Positions 16,695 to 26,812 of a stretch of DNA of 64,000 bases are shown piece by piece. This stretch comes from Rheinheimera sp. MM224 (lineage in GTDB: Bacteria; Pseudomonadota; Gammaproteobacteria; Enterobacterales; Alteromonadaceae). The stretch's first letter is position 1, and every line of letters begins with the position of its first letter. The notes under the pieces are model-generated. The model made no database searches, was not told the DNA's origin, and saw only the letters and a list, made by a program, of their open reading frames with translations. The stretch lies in the NCBI RefSeq assembly GCF_947090785.1, contig NZ_OX352320.1, forward strand, positions 1,612,001-1,676,000, in the 5' to 3' direction. Position numbers and translations under genes: made by a program.

Positions 16695-19415
16695 ATGAAA
16701 AACAAGATCTTAGGTAACGTATCGCTCAGCATTATTGCGTGTGCGGTTTTAGCAGGGTGTGGATCGGACGATAAAGACGAATTACCAACAGTATCCGTTG
16801 CAGCTGCAGTTTCGTTAAAAGAAAGCCGAACAACCACTATAGCTGCCACAGCAACAGATGATGACGACACTATCACATACAGCTGGACTCAAGTGTCTGG
16901 CCCAACTCTTACTCTGACCAACGCAACAACAGCTACTGTAGGTGTTACAGCACCAGCTGTGGATGCCAATGGCGCTGCAGTATTACGTATTACAGTAACA
17001 GACGAGGGCAGCCAAACTGCAAGTGCAGATGTAACGGTCAACGTAGCCAATAATGTATTGCCAACAGTGACCGCAACTTTTGATGCCGCGGCGGAAAAGT
17101 CTGATGTGACCTTAACAGCTGTTGCAGCTGATTCAGATGGTGAAATTGAAAGCTACAGCTGGACCCAAACTTCAGGCGCTGCTGTGACTCTGACAGGTGC
17201 TGATACTGCAACGCTCAGCTTTACCGCTCCTAGCGTGACAGAAGATACTGAACTCGCTTTTAGCCTGACAGTAACAGACGATGATGACGAATCTTCATCC
17301 GTTGAGGGTACTGTCACAATCACTCCTGTGATGACCACTTTTACGGTAACAGGCACTGTGTCTGATGCTGCTTTTGCCAACGCTGAAATCAGCGGCGAGT
17401 TAGCTGGTGAAGCTTTTACCACAACGGCAGATGCCGATGGTACTTTTAGCCTTGCCTTAGAAGCGGACGATGACGAAACTAATCTGTTTACCAATATCAC
17501 CGCAAGCTCTGTAGTGACGCCCGGTGTTGAGTATTACAAATTTATTCCAAGCCTGACCGTTGGAGTTGCTGAAGCCGCGGCAGGTTCTGTCGTGGATAAA
17601 GTATCTGCAGTAGTTGCGACTTTATTAGATGTAACTCCATCCGCAGTGGGTGATAATCCGAACACTGTTTCTATCAATGCCGTTTCTACCGCATTGTATT
17701 CACTGATTGTTGCTGCCAATGGTGGCACGGCGCCAGCCGATCTGGATAGTTTTACTTTTGTTGAGAAATCAGTAAGCCCGGATGATTTGATTGAAGCTGC
17801 TGCTGTAGTTCAGTTAGTCATTCAAGGTGGTGCATTTGCATTACCTGAAGGGGTAACCAATGTGTTAGAACTGCTGACTAATACCGAAGCCTACAACAAC
17901 TATGTTGAAGCTGCAGAAGCGGAAGATCCAGGTATTATTGCAGAGACTATTACCGCCATTATCGAAGATCCTGAATTAACTCCTCCAGTAGAAGAATCTG
18001 CTATTGCCAGTACCTATTATGAGGTATATCCGGCTGCGGACGGTTTCTTATCTCGTGGTGGTAATAGATTCGACTTCAACCAAGACGGCACTGGCGCTGA
18101 AACCTTCAGTAGTGGTATGAACGAATTTAGCTGGGAGCTGGTGGACGGTCTTATTCAGTTAACTTATCTGGATGAGGCACCATCGTATTACTATCCTAGT
18201 GTTCGTGATTCGAGTGTTGGCTTAACTGAAGATCAAAAGAATCTGTTAATTAACGCCGGTATCACTCAGATTGAAGTGAAGCGCGTTCAAGATAGCTCTT
18301 CAATGCAACGTATTGTTCAGGGCGAAAAAACTGACACCTATCGTTTTGTCTCAGCTGGCATTGACACCATGACACCTGTCACTGTGGGCCAGACTTTGGT
18401 TAACCCAACAGGTGTTGCATATCAAGCGACTCAAGACCAGTTATTGCGCAACGCTGACAAGTTAGGTGATGTTAAGTTTACTGAAACTGAGCTTGCAGGG
18501 CAGTGGATGTTTGAGCACTACTACTACGCTGGTGAGGCAGATTTAGGTTATGCCAGCATGTTTGCCGACATATTTGAAATTAATGCTGACGGTACTGGTA
18601 CTGCATTAGAAGTAGACAAGAGCTTCGACTGGGAAGTTGATGCAGCAGGCGCTTTTGTCGCTACATTTGCCGATGGCTCCAGCATCAAAGCTATTAAGCT
18701 TGATCAAGTGGGTACAGATGTTCAGGTATTCAGCGCGACTTATGATGCAGAAGGCTCTTTAGTCGCAGCTGATGCTGATTATGCATTGATGTTGGATGGC
18801 AGTGACTTCAGTACTTTTGACCAAACCAATCCGGAAGATATGTATTGGAATACCACAATTAATACCTGGACTAAAGATTCATGGGACAATGGTAACTTAT
18901 TGTGGAACAACGGAAATTCATACTTTGGTTGGCAGTTGCTTGAAGATAATACTGGCTACACCATGGGCAATACTGAGACTGCACCACCAACTTTCGAGCC
19001 TTTGTTTGACTTGCCATTAACTTGGGAAGAAGAAGCAGTAGAGGGCTCTGAAGATGAGTCTGTGGTGAGTATTAATCGTTGGACTTGTTGGGATGATGGT
19101 ACTAAGCCCTGTGCTCAGCGCCAATGGCGTTTACTCAAATCTACTGATGGCAATTTAGGACCGCGTATTTATGTGTTTGAAATTGAAGAACGCAGAAATA
19201 GCAGTACTTCGCCATGGTATGTAGTAAATGGTTTAGGCCCACGCCTGAATATTTACGAAGAGCTGTCGTTCTCTTACTGGAATGATACAGCCGTAGCGCC
19301 AGCAGCGGCTGCTGTGACTTCCGGTGTGTCGACTACAAAAGCCTCGGCCGGCAGCAAAAAAGCGGTGGCACGTATCTTGGTTGAGCCAAACCAAAAGCCA
19401 GTCGCTGGTATGTAA
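16695..19415 (+). CDS. Large lipoprotein with Ig/PKD-like repeats, function unknown
   Basis: I start this 906-residue protein at ATG 16695, after AAGGAG; the open frame upstream lacks a signal. A lipoprotein signal peptide ends in LAGC with the lipidated Cys at residue 22. Two Ig/PKD-like domains follow (about 30-115 and 116-210, each with TxSWTQxSG and ending in V-T-V), then a carboxypeptidase-regulatory-like segment (FTVTGTVSDAAFANAEISGEL). The rest is acidic, with at least two blocks of the type F-x-F/I-N-x-DGTG followed by W and DG, which may be repeated beta domains. It is probably cell-surface or outer-membrane attached. The role is not known; it is followed by a strong terminator and looks like a single-gene unit. 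Confidence 0.8.
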   Translation: MKNKILGNVSLSIIACAVLAGCGSDDKDELPTVSVAAAVSLKESRTTTIAATATDDDDTITYSWTQVSGPTLTLTNATTATVGVTAPAVDANGAAVLRITVTDEGSQTASADVTVNVANNVLPTVTATFDAAAEKSDVTLTAVAADSDGEIESYSWTQTSGAAVTLTGADTATLSFTAPSVTEDTELAFSLTVTDDDDESSSVEGTVTITPVMTTFTVTGTVSDAAFANAEISGELAGEAFTTTADADGTFSLALEADDDETNLFTNITASSVVTPGVEYYKFIPSLTVGVAEAAAGSVVDKVSAVVATLLDVTPSAVGDNPNTVSINAVSTALYSLIVAANGGTAPADLDSFTFVEKSVSPDDLIEAAAVVQLVIQGGAFALPEGVTNVLELLTNTEAYNNYVEAAEAEDPGIIAETITAIIEDPELTPPVEESAIASTYYEVYPAADGFLSRGGNRFDFNQDGTGAETFSSGMNEFSWELVDGLIQLTYLDEAPSYYYPSVRDSSVGLTEDQKNLLINAGITQIEVKRVQDSSSMQRIVQGEKTDTYRFVSAGIDTMTPVTVGQTLVNPTGVAYQATQDQLLRNADKLGDVKFTETELAGQWMFEHYYYAGEADLGYASMFADIFEINADGTGTALEVDKSFDWEVDAAGAFVATFADGSSIKAIKLDQVGTDVQVFSATYDAEGSLVAADADYALMLDGSDFSTFDQTNPEDMYWNTTINTWTKDSWDNGNLLWNNGNSYFGWQLLEDNTGYTMGNTETAPPTFEPLFDLPLTWEEEAVEGSEDESVVSINRWTCWDDGTKPCAQRQWRLLKSTDGNLGPRIYVFEIEERRNSSTSPWYVVNGLGPRLNIYEELSFSYWNDTAVAPAAAAVTSGVSTTKASAGSKKAVARILVEPNQKPVAGM

Positions 19416-19460
19416 GAGTAAAAACAGAACCATGTCTGTCCGGCATGGTGTGTTGAAATA

Positions 19461-19487
19461 AAACCACCTCTACATGAGGTGGTTTTT
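19461..19487 (+). terminator. Rho-independent terminator after the lipoprotein gene
   Basis: A perfect 10-base stem (AAACCACCTC at 19461-19470 and GAGGTGGTTT at 19476-19485) with loop TACAT runs into a T-tract. It closes the lipoprotein unit 45 bases after its stop. Confidence 0.9.
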
Positions 19488-19547
19488 GCTTTTGTTGAAA
19501 CAAAAACTATAGTTGTGCAGTATCAATAAACCGCTTAGGGCTTAGTT

Positions 19548-20954
19548 ATGCACTATCAAAAAGTAGTCCATCACGGCGCAACTGACGGTGTTACTGGTTC
19601 ATGCCACCAGTATTTCATCAATGAACAGCACAGCGTGCTGATTGACTGCGGTTTGTTTCAGGGCATAGAGCAGGGTAGGGGTAAAGCAGGAACAGATTCC
19701 GCCCAGATCAATTTCCCGCTCGATGGTATTCAGGCGCTGTTACTTACCCATGTGCATATTGACCACGCTGGCCGTATTCCTTATTTAATTGCAGCAGGCT
19801 TTCAGGGCCCTATTTATTGCAGCAGGGCATCCGCCTTGTTATTGCCTCTTGTGCTGGAGGATGCATTAAAAATGGGTATCACGCGGGATGAAAAGCTGAT
19901 CACTGGCTTTATTCAGGCGGTATCGCGTCAATTGCGTCCATGCGACTACGGGACATGGTATCCATTGGAAGGATGTGCAGATACGGCCCGTGTACGTTTT
20001 CAAAATGCAGGTCATATTTTGGGCTCTGCGTATATCGAAATTCACCATCAAACCCTGTCGTCTTATAAGCAGGGTTGGTATAAGGCCGTTTTTTCAGGTG
20101 ATTTAGGCGCACGTGATACCCCCTTGTTGCCTGACCCAACACCACTTGAAGATGCAGATTTACTGGTGCTTGAAAGTACTTATGGCGATAAAAATCATGA
20201 AGATCGAAAAAACCGGCAGCAGCGTTTACAACAAGTGCTGGAAAAAGCCTTTAGAGACAATGGCACAGTACTGATACCCGCTTTCAGTATTGGCCGCACT
20301 CAGGAATTGTTGTACGAGCTGGAGGATATTATTCATCGGATGCAAGGGCTGGCTATACATAAAGGTCTGAGATGGGAGCAGCTTGATATTATTGTCGACT
20401 CACCTCTGGCTGCAAACTTCACTGCAGTGTACAAAGAGTTAAAAGAGTACTGGGATGACGAGGCCAAACAAAAGCTACAAAGTGGCCGCCATCCTCTGCA
20501 GTTTGAGCAGCTACTTACCGTCAAAAGTCATGACGATCACCAAAAGGTAGTACAACATTTAGCGGATACCGGCAGACCAGCCATAGTGATAGCCGCCAGT
20601 GGTATGTGCGCAGGAGGCAGGGTGGTGAACTACCTGAAAGCTTTATTAAGTTCTGCGCGCCATCAAATTTTATTTATCGGTTATCAGGCTCGTGGCACAC
20701 CAGGCGCAGCCATACTACAGCATGCCAAAACTGGCGGTTATGTGCAGCTTGATGATGAAGACTACCCCATTAATGCCGAAGTGATACAGCTGAGTGGTTA
20801 TTCTGCCCATGCTGACCAGCAAGACTTATTGTATTTTGTCGATCAGATGCACAAGCCTCCGGAGCAAATTCGCTTAGTGCATGGCGATACAGAGGCCAAG
20901 TTAGAACTAAAGAGAAAGCTCGAAGCCAAAGGCCACAACGTAGTAATTGGATAA
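19548..20954 (+). CDS. MBL-fold/beta-CASP RNA-processing nuclease-like protein (rjg-like)
   Basis: The 468-residue protein has the metallo-beta-lactamase metal motif HVHIDHAGR with H68, H70, D72 and H73, further ligands in NAGHILGSAY and SGDLGARD, and a beta-CASP region with PAFSIGRTQELLYEL, SGMCAGGRV and GYSAHADQ. Such proteins resemble CPSF73/RNase J-type exonucleases. In Vibrio a gene of this family (rjg, 'right junction gene') marks the edge of the O-antigen/capsule locus, which fits its place here just before the polysaccharide genes. The substrate is not known. It has its own upstream region. Confidence 0.85.
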   Translation: MHYQKVVHHGATDGVTGSCHQYFINEQHSVLIDCGLFQGIEQGRGKAGTDSAQINFPLDGIQALLLTHVHIDHAGRIPYLIAAGFQGPIYCSRASALLLPLVLEDALKMGITRDEKLITGFIQAVSRQLRPCDYGTWYPLEGCADTARVRFQNAGHILGSAYIEIHHQTLSSYKQGWYKAVFSGDLGARDTPLLPDPTPLEDADLLVLESTYGDKNHEDRKNRQQRLQQVLEKAFRDNGTVLIPAFSIGRTQELLYELEDIIHRMQGLAIHKGLRWEQLDIIVDSPLAANFTAVYKELKEYWDDEAKQKLQSGRHPLQFEQLLTVKSHDDHQKVVQHLADTGRPAIVIAASGMCAGGRVVNYLKALLSSARHQILFIGYQARGTPGAAILQHAKTGGYVQLDDEDYPINAEVIQLSGYSAHADQQDLLYFVDQMHKPPEQIRLVHGDTEAKLELKRKLEAKGHNVVIG

Positions 20955-21081
20955 CCTTATCCGGCATAATTTTGCCCTGAACTGATTTATTTAAGTTCCT
21001 GTTCAGCTAGCGTACTTTACTCTGCCGCCACAGCGTAAATTCTGATACCATTTCAGCAGTTTCATATTAATGGAAGTCCCT

Positions 21082-22212
21082 ATGATCAAAGTATTAAGTG
21101 TGTTTGGTACCAGACCTGAAGCCATCAAAATGGCGCCTTTAGTTAATTTGTTAAAAGAAACGCCTGGTATCGATAGCAAAGTCTGTGTGACAGGCCAACA
21201 CAGAGAAATGCTGGATCAGGTGCTGAAGCTGTTTGACATAAAGCCAGACTACGACCTGGCTATCATGAAAGCCGGTCAGGACTTGTATGATGTAACCACT
21301 AGTATTTTGTTAAATATCAAAGCAGTTCTGCGTGATTTCAAGCCTGACATAGTGCTGGTACATGGTGATACCAGCACCACTTTCGCTGCGGCTTTAGCTT
21401 GTTATTACGAGAAAACTGCAGTGGGTCATGTAGAAGCAGGGCTTCGTACCGGTAATATTTACAGCCCATGGCCTGAAGAAGCAAACCGCAAGTTAACTGG
21501 CGCTTTAACCAAGTTGCATTTTGCTCCAACCGACACGTCACAACAGAACTTGCTGAAAGAAAATATTGATCCTGCAGGCATAGTAGTCACAGGGAATACG
21601 GTCATTGATGCCTTGCATCAGGTAGTCGCAAAAATTGATGCTGATACCAATTTAACCAAAAACTTCGAACAACAGTTCCCTTATGGCTTAAATGGTCGTC
21701 GTTTAGTCTTGGTGACAGGTCACAGACGCGAAAGCTTTGGTGATGGTTTCGAACAAATTTGTGCCGGTTTAAAACAAATTGCTCAGCAATTCCCGGATAC
21801 AGACGTTGTTTACCCAGTGCATTTAAACCCTAATGTGCGCGAACCTGTATTTCGTTTATTAAGCGACACGTCCAACGTGCACCTGATAGAACCTCAGGAT
21901 TATCTGCCTTTTGTCTACCTGATGAGCCGAAGCACAGTGGTGTTAACCGACTCTGGCGGTATTCAGGAAGAAGCGCCATCTTTAGGTAAACCTGTATTGG
22001 TGATGCGCGATACGACAGAGCGCCCTGAAGCTGTAGCCGCTGGTACTGTTAGATTAGTCGGAACCGATGCACAAGTGATAGTGCAGGAAGTCAGCCGTTT
22101 ATTAACAGACAAAGCCTATTACGAGCAAATGAGTTATGCCCACAACCCTTATGGTGATGGCAAAGCTTGTGCACGTATTATCGAGGCTATTAAAGCCAGT
22201 TTTAAAGGCTGA
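21082..22212 (+). CDS. wecB: UDP-N-acetylglucosamine 2-epimerase (non-hydrolysing)
   Basis: The chosen ATG at 21082 is preceded by TGGAAG and gives 376 residues, the length of E. coli WecB; the ATG at 21070 would add four residues. The head [48 protein letters not shown] and [26 protein letters not shown] are diagnostic. It makes UDP-ManNAc from UDP-GlcNAc for surface polysaccharide. No wecC is adjacent, so UDP-ManNAc may be used as such or oxidised by an enzyme elsewhere. It is the first sugar gene after the rjg-like border gene. Confidence 0.96.
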   Translation: MIKVLSVFGTRPEAIKMAPLVNLLKETPGIDSKVCVTGQHREMLDQVLKLFDIKPDYDLAIMKAGQDLYDVTTSILLNIKAVLRDFKPDIVLVHGDTSTTFAAALACYYEKTAVGHVEAGLRTGNIYSPWPEEANRKLTGALTKLHFAPTDTSQQNLLKENIDPAGIVVTGNTVIDALHQVVAKIDADTNLTKNFEQQFPYGLNGRRLVLVTGHRRESFGDGFEQICAGLKQIAQQFPDTDVVYPVHLNPNVREPVFRLLSDTSNVHLIEPQDYLPFVYLMSRSTVVLTDSGGIQEEAPSLGKPVLVMRDTTERPEAVAAGTVRLVGTDAQVIVQEVSRLLTDKAYYEQMSYAHNPYGDGKACARIIEAIKASFKG

Positions 22213-22646
22213 GCTATAAACAGCATTTTATAAATGAGGTGTTGTAACTAAATCAGGCGGCGAAATGTGATGAAATGTTTCGCCGTTGCTACCTTTAATA
22301 AACAAATTTCCATTAGACAAAAACAGCGTAATTCGCTAAAGTCGCCGCCGGTTTCGTTTGGATAAGAACCGTAAAGGACCTTTAGCATTAGGATGTGCAG
22401 AAATCCTCTCTGAGTTACTTCTGACATACAGCTGGTTTGACACAAAAAATCCTTTGGAAAGAACAATATCTTGTTCGGTTTTTTGTTTGTTAACAAAAGT
22501 GGCTAAAAATTTACTTGTGTATAGCTTGTGCAACCAAGCCGCAAGGCGGCATTTGATGCCAGTTTCTGCTTGGAAAAACGAGCAAAGCAGGTAAACTACA
22601 TTGGTTTTTTGCTGGATCTAACAAATACAATATCTGGAGTTGTAGC
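22213..22646 (+). other. 434-base leader/intergenic region before the SLBB exporter gene
   Basis: No convincing gene is seen; the open frame at 22358-22594 has no recognisable protein features. The region holds a hairpin with stem CGGCGAAA/TTTCGCCG (22258-22265 and 22278-22285), a weak terminator-like hairpin at 22461-22486 and a small GCCGC/GCGGC hairpin at 22538-22550. I looked for the RfaH ops element GGCGGTAGCGT and did not find it. The region probably contains the main promoter and a long 5' leader of the polysaccharide operon. Confidence 0.5.
22461..22486 (+). terminator. Weak terminator- or attenuator-like hairpin in the SLBB leader
   Basis: Stem GAACAA/TTGTTC (22461-22466 and 22471-22476) with loop TATC is followed by GG and a run of six T. 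The six-pair stem is weak and AT-rich. Its place in the leader, about 160 bases before the exporter gene, makes partial termination possible. Confidence 0.35.
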
Positions 22647-25427
22647 GTGCTAAAACTTTTAAAAACTTGTGTGCTGGTGGCCTTGTTCGCCGCATTGCCA
22701 GTGTCTGCTGTGACACCTTCCCCTGCAATGATAGCGCAGTTTCAAAACTTATCTCCTGCCGAGCAGCAGCGTTTAGCTAAGCAATATGGTATTGAATTAC
22801 CAACAGGTGCAGCAGGAGCTGCAAGCTCGCAACAGGCTCAGCCTCAGGTATTAGTACCGCAACAGCAAAGTGTTATTGTCGAAAATGTACTGTCTGAACC
22901 TGCTAGTACAGGCCGTGAGTCTCAGCGCTTCGGTATGACTATGTTTAATTCTCAAATCAGTACCTTTGCACCTGTAGATAACGCACCAGTGCCAGAAAAT
23001 TACCGCTTAGGTCCGGACGATATTTTATTGCTGCAGTTATTTGGCAAACAAAACAGCAGCAACGAACTCATTGTAGGCCGTGATGGTTCAGTGAACCTGC
23101 CAGAGATTGGCCCAGTTCATGTCAGCGGTTTGTCTGTCTCTCAGGCATCCGATGTCATTGCCAATAAAGTACGTGAAGCCATGATAGGCGTCGATGCCGC
23201 TATTACTATGGGTAAGCTTCGTACTATCAATATTTTTGTCGCTGGCGAAGCAAAAACGCCTGGTATGTTTGCCGTATCAGCTTTAACTACTGTTACTCAG
23301 TCTTTGTATCTGGCTGGTGGTGTTTCAGATATTGGTAGCTTACGCGATATTCAGGTCAAACGTGGCGGTGCTACTGTAGGTCGTTTTGACTTATACGATT
23401 TATTACTGCGTGGCGACAGTTCAGGCGACATCCAGCTGCAGCACGGTGATGTAGTTTTTGTAGCCCCACTGAAAGCCACAGTTCAGGTGACAGGCGAAAT
23501 TAAGCGTGCAGCCATCTACGAAGTTAAATCTGGTGAGACTATCGATACTTTGCTAAGTATGGCTGGTGGCACCAAAGCCGGGGCTTATCCTCAGTCTGTG
23601 GTGCTGGAGCGTTACAACAGCAACAACTTACGTGACTTACTGAACTTAGATTTAACCAACGCAGTAAACCGCCAAATGGCGTTACGTGACGGTGATTTAT
23701 TGCGTATTGCCGAAACCTCTTCACGTATTGAAAATGTGGTCACTGTTGCTGGCGCTGTGGTTCGCCCTGGTTTTTATGCCTGGCAACAAGGTATTCGTAT
23801 TAGCGATTTAATCAAGTCGTTCTGGTCTGATTTACATATGTCTGCCGATCTGGATTACGCCTTAGTAGTGCGTGAAGTGAACAACGCTGGTGATATCAAA
23901 GTGCTGCACTTCAGCCTGGCAGAAGCTATCAACCAGCCTTCAGGTGAAGCTAACCTTAGCTTAAAACCTCGTGATTTAGTCTTAGTCTTTCATCACGCCA
24001 ATGAAGCTATAGATAGAGAAAAGTTAAGTGCTTATATTCGCGACAAAATTAAGCAGCGTTACAATTTGCCTGCAGACGTAAAATGGACTGCAGAAGACGA
24101 CCTGTCCTCTAAAGCTTTTCTAAGCATGCTGCAGTACGATACTCAGTTGGATAGTAATCAGGGACGAGCGGGCAGAGCTTCAACTGCTGGTGAATTACGT
24201 ATTATCGATGCACAAACTACGTTAAATGCTGACGTTACAGGAACACCTGTTGTGGCTACGCCGGATTTAGGTCGTGGCGCTTTACCAGCAATAATGCAAC
24301 AGCTTATGCTGCAGATGTACAGAGACAAAAATGTTTTGGCATTATCCGCCAGCTTTAACAGAACAGAACTGCTGTACCCTTTATTACAGAAGCTGAAAAA
24401 CCAGGTGCGTCGTGGCGCCGACCCGTTAATTCTTTCCGTCAGCGGAGAAGTAAAGGTACCAGGTGACTATCCTTTAACCGAAGGCGCTACAGTAGCCAGT
24501 TTAATAGCTGCCGCCAGTGGTTTAACTGAATCTGCGTTTTTAAACAGAGCTGAACTGACACGAGCTGCTGTCGCCGCCGACAGTAACAGCATTGAAGTAA
24601 ACAATATCGCTGTCGATCTGAACAAGGTATTCTCTAAAGAAGAGGTAGTTGCCTTACAGCAAAGAGACAGACTGAATATTTTTCCAATCCCTGACTGGAA
24701 TATCAACCGTACTATTGAAGTCCGTGGCGAAGTTAAATTCCCAGGGCGTTATACCATTCAACGTGGTGAAACCTTATCTAATGTGCTGAACAGGGCCGGT
24801 GGTTTAAACCGTAATGCTTTTATGGCTGGTGCTATCTACACTCGTGAAGATATAAAAGAGCGTGAGCGGGTGCAAACGAAAAAACTGGCCGCTCAGTTGC
24901 GTGCAGATATAGCCACTAAAAGTTTGTCTGAATCAGGCATTACAAGTACTCCGCAAGACGCATTACTCATGATTAAACAATTGGAAGAACAACCTCCGGT
25001 TGGGCGTTTAGTTATTGACTTGCCTTCTATTTTAGCAGGCCAGCCAGATTACGACGTACAAGTGCAAGATGGCGATTTACTATATGTGCCACGTATCGAC
25101 AATACAGTGTCTATTGTCGGCGAAGTGCAACACGCCAGCAGTCACAGATTCCAGTCAGACCTTTCAGTGGAAGATTATTTAAAGCTTGCCGGTGGCACTC
25201 GTAAACGTGCTGATGAAGAGCGGGTTTATGTAATTAAAGCCGATGGTTCTGTAATGATGCCAGATCAAAATGGTTGGTTTGCAATAGAAAAAATGAATCT
25301 GGAGCCTGGTGATACAGTAGTTGTTCCTGTAGACACCGAATATAAAGACAATCTGTCATTATGGGGACAGTTTACTACTATTTTCTATCAAAGTGCTGTT
25401 GCTATAGCTGCGTTAAACACCTTCTAG
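22647..25427 (+). CDS. Large SLBB-domain polysaccharide export protein (Wza-like)
   Basis: The start is GTG at 22647 after a TGGAG site. The 926-residue protein has a signal peptide (cut likely after VSA, near residue 23), an export domain beginning YRLGPDDILLLQLFG (about residue 113) and about six SLBB repeats, each with V-x-G-E/A-x-K-x-P-G-x-F/Y and ending AGG or similar. The C-terminus ends in a hydrophobic segment (FYQSAVAIAALNTF), as expected for the membrane-spanning helix of Wza-like channels. It is more than twice the size of Wza (about 380 residues). It likely forms the periplasm-to-outer-membrane conduit for the polymer made by the genes downstream. Confidence 0.88.
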   Translation: MLKLLKTCVLVALFAALPVSAVTPSPAMIAQFQNLSPAEQQRLAKQYGIELPTGAAGAASSQQAQPQVLVPQQQSVIVENVLSEPASTGRESQRFGMTMFNSQISTFAPVDNAPVPENYRLGPDDILLLQLFGKQNSSNELIVGRDGSVNLPEIGPVHVSGLSVSQASDVIANKVREAMIGVDAAITMGKLRTINIFVAGEAKTPGMFAVSALTTVTQSLYLAGGVSDIGSLRDIQVKRGGATVGRFDLYDLLLRGDSSGDIQLQHGDVVFVAPLKATVQVTGEIKRAAIYEVKSGETIDTLLSMAGGTKAGAYPQSVVLERYNSNNLRDLLNLDLTNAVNRQMALRDGDLLRIAETSSRIENVVTVAGAVVRPGFYAWQQGIRISDLIKSFWSDLHMSADLDYALVVREVNNAGDIKVLHFSLAEAINQPSGEANLSLKPRDLVLVFHHANEAIDREKLSAYIRDKIKQRYNLPADVKWTAEDDLSSKAFLSMLQYDTQLDSNQGRAGRASTAGELRIIDAQTTLNADVTGTPVVATPDLGRGALPAIMQQLMLQMYRDKNVLALSASFNRTELLYPLLQKLKNQVRRGADPLILSVSGEVKVPGDYPLTEGATVASLIAAASGLTESAFLNRAELTRAAVAADSNSIEVNNIAVDLNKVFSKEEVVALQQRDRLNIFPIPDWNINRTIEVRGEVKFPGRYTIQRGETLSNVLNRAGGLNRNAFMAGAIYTREDIKERERVQTKKLAAQLRADIATKSLSESGITSTPQDALLMIKQLEEQPPVGRLVIDLPSILAGQPDYDVQVQDGDLLYVPRIDNTVSIVGEVQHASSHRFQSDLSVEDYLKLAGGTRKRADEERVYVIKADGSVMMPDQNGWFAIEKMNLEPGDTVVVPVDTEYKDNLSLWGQFTTIFYQSAVAIAALNTF

Positions 25428-25855
25428 GACTAACAGTTGTGGGGGAGTTCTTAAAAAATACGCTGATAAAATCAAGGCTCTGATGCGTTTGTGCTTGCTG
25501 ATCTTAGGATGCTAGAAAAGTTAGGCAGACTACTTCAGCTACACGAGCCTTTTTTCTAATAGTGATAATGTTCAAATGACGAGAGCATGTCAGTAGTCCC
25601 TAGTCATATTTATTAGATTAGGGGATATAGAATATTTTTTAAGTGTGGGGATATTGCTCAAGCCAAACTTGGAAATGAGCCTGTATTCTGGGTAGTTCAA
25701 TTTGAGTTTGTTATATTCATGATTCGATTAAAAAATCGGACTCAGCATTATTAAGAGTGTACCAATGCAATATGTTTTTGTTGGTGCGACGAGAAATAAA
25801 CAGGGCTTTTGGGTTGCTATAACCTGAGGCTGAATTGTACCTAAAGTATGAGTAT
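25428..25855 (+). other. 428-base intergenic region between the exporter and wzz genes
   Basis: The stretch is AT-rich and no real gene is seen on either strand. AAGGCTC at 25474-25480 can pair with GAGCCTT at 25545-25551, which runs into TTTTT, so a terminator with a 64-base loop is conceivable. A short hairpin CGATT-AAAA-AATCG lies at 25725-25738. A separate promoter for the wzz-rml genes probably lies here, but I cannot point to one. Confidence 0.4.
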
Positions 25856-26812
25856 ATGGTAGCTGATAACAATATGATTGATGAAAGCCAAACAGTAGCA
25901 GCCAGTAGTAGTTCAACTGACGAAATAGATTTACGTGAACTTTTTGCCGTTATTTGGCAAGGGAAATGGTTGATTATGGCTATCACTGCGCTATTTTCGA
26001 TAGCCTCAGTGATTTATGTACTAACGCTGCCAAATATTTATAAAAGTGAGGCCTTGCTTGCCCCTGCCACAGAGCAAAAGGCGAATGGCTTATCGGGTCA
26101 ATTAGGTGGCTTGGCTGCTTTGGCTGGTGTAAATTTGGGGGGAGGTGCTGCTGTTGATAAAACCGCTTTGGCAATCGAGATTGTAAAATCCCGAGAGTTT
26201 CTGGGCCGGTTTATTGAAAAGCGTATTCAACTGGCAGACTTAATGGCGATAGAAAACTGGGATTTAAGCACCAATACAGTTCAATATAATTCTGATATTT
26301 ATGATGTGACAAATCAGCAATGGTTACGTGAAGTTGAGCCACCAAGACAAGCCAAACCTTCTGTACAGGAGGCATATAAAGAGCTGTTAAAAATTCTGGT
26401 TGTGAATCAGGACCAAGCGACCAGCATGGTAAAACTCAGCATTCAGCATGTATCACCCTACATAGCTCAAAGTTGGGTGAAAATCCTGGTAGAAGATCTT
26501 AATCTTGAAATGAAAACCCGTGATATCGAGGAGGCAGAAAAGAGCATCTCTTATCTGCAACAACAAATACCTAAGACAGAAGTTGCCGATTTAAGAACCG
26601 CTTTGTATTCATTGGTAGAAGAGCAAACGAAAACCTTGATGTTGGCTAATGTTCGTGAAGAGTATGCTCTTAAAACAATAGATAAGCCTATAGTGCCTGA
26701 AGAAAAAGCAGGACCGGCTCGAGCCTTGATTTGTCTGGTTATAACTTTCTTGGGCGGCTTTATTGGCATGATAGTCGTATTAAGCCGTGCTTTTCTGTCA
26801 AATAAAGAATGA
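25856..26812 (+). CDS. wzz: Wzz/FepE-type chain-length regulator
   Basis: The start is uncertain: TTG 25835, ATG 25856 and ATG 25874 are all in frame, and none has a strong ribosome site. From 25856 the product is 318 residues. It has the Wzz layout: a conserved [16 protein letters not shown] head, a first membrane helix (about residues 43-62), a periplasmic domain with the early motif [10 protein letters not shown] and coiled-coil stretches, and a second membrane helix at the end ([20 protein letters not shown]). It controls polymer chain length with Wzy. Its stop overlaps the rmlB start. Confidence 0.92.
   Translation: MVADNNMIDESQTVAASSSSTDEIDLRELFAVIWQGKWLIMAITALFSIASVIYVLTLPNIYKSEALLAPATEQKANGLSGQLGGLAALAGVNLGGGAAVDKTALAIEIVKSREFLGRFIEKRIQLADLMAIENWDLSTNTVQYNSDIYDVTNQQWLREVEPPRQAKPSVQEAYKELLKILVVNQDQATSMVKLSIQHVSPYIAQSWVKILVEDLNLEMKTRDIEEAEKSISYLQQQIPKTEVADLRTALYSLVEEQTKTLMLANVREEYALKTIDKPIVPEEKAGPARALICLVITFLGGFIGMIVVLSRAFLSNKE

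Noticed and set aside
22358..22594. Possible small gene of 78 codons before the SLBB gene
   Set aside because: It has no ribosome site, no known motif and runs through hairpins of the leader.
22213..22646. RfaH ops/JUMPStart element
   Set aside because: The core GGCGGTAGCGT is not found in this leader or in the 25.4-25.9 kb gap.
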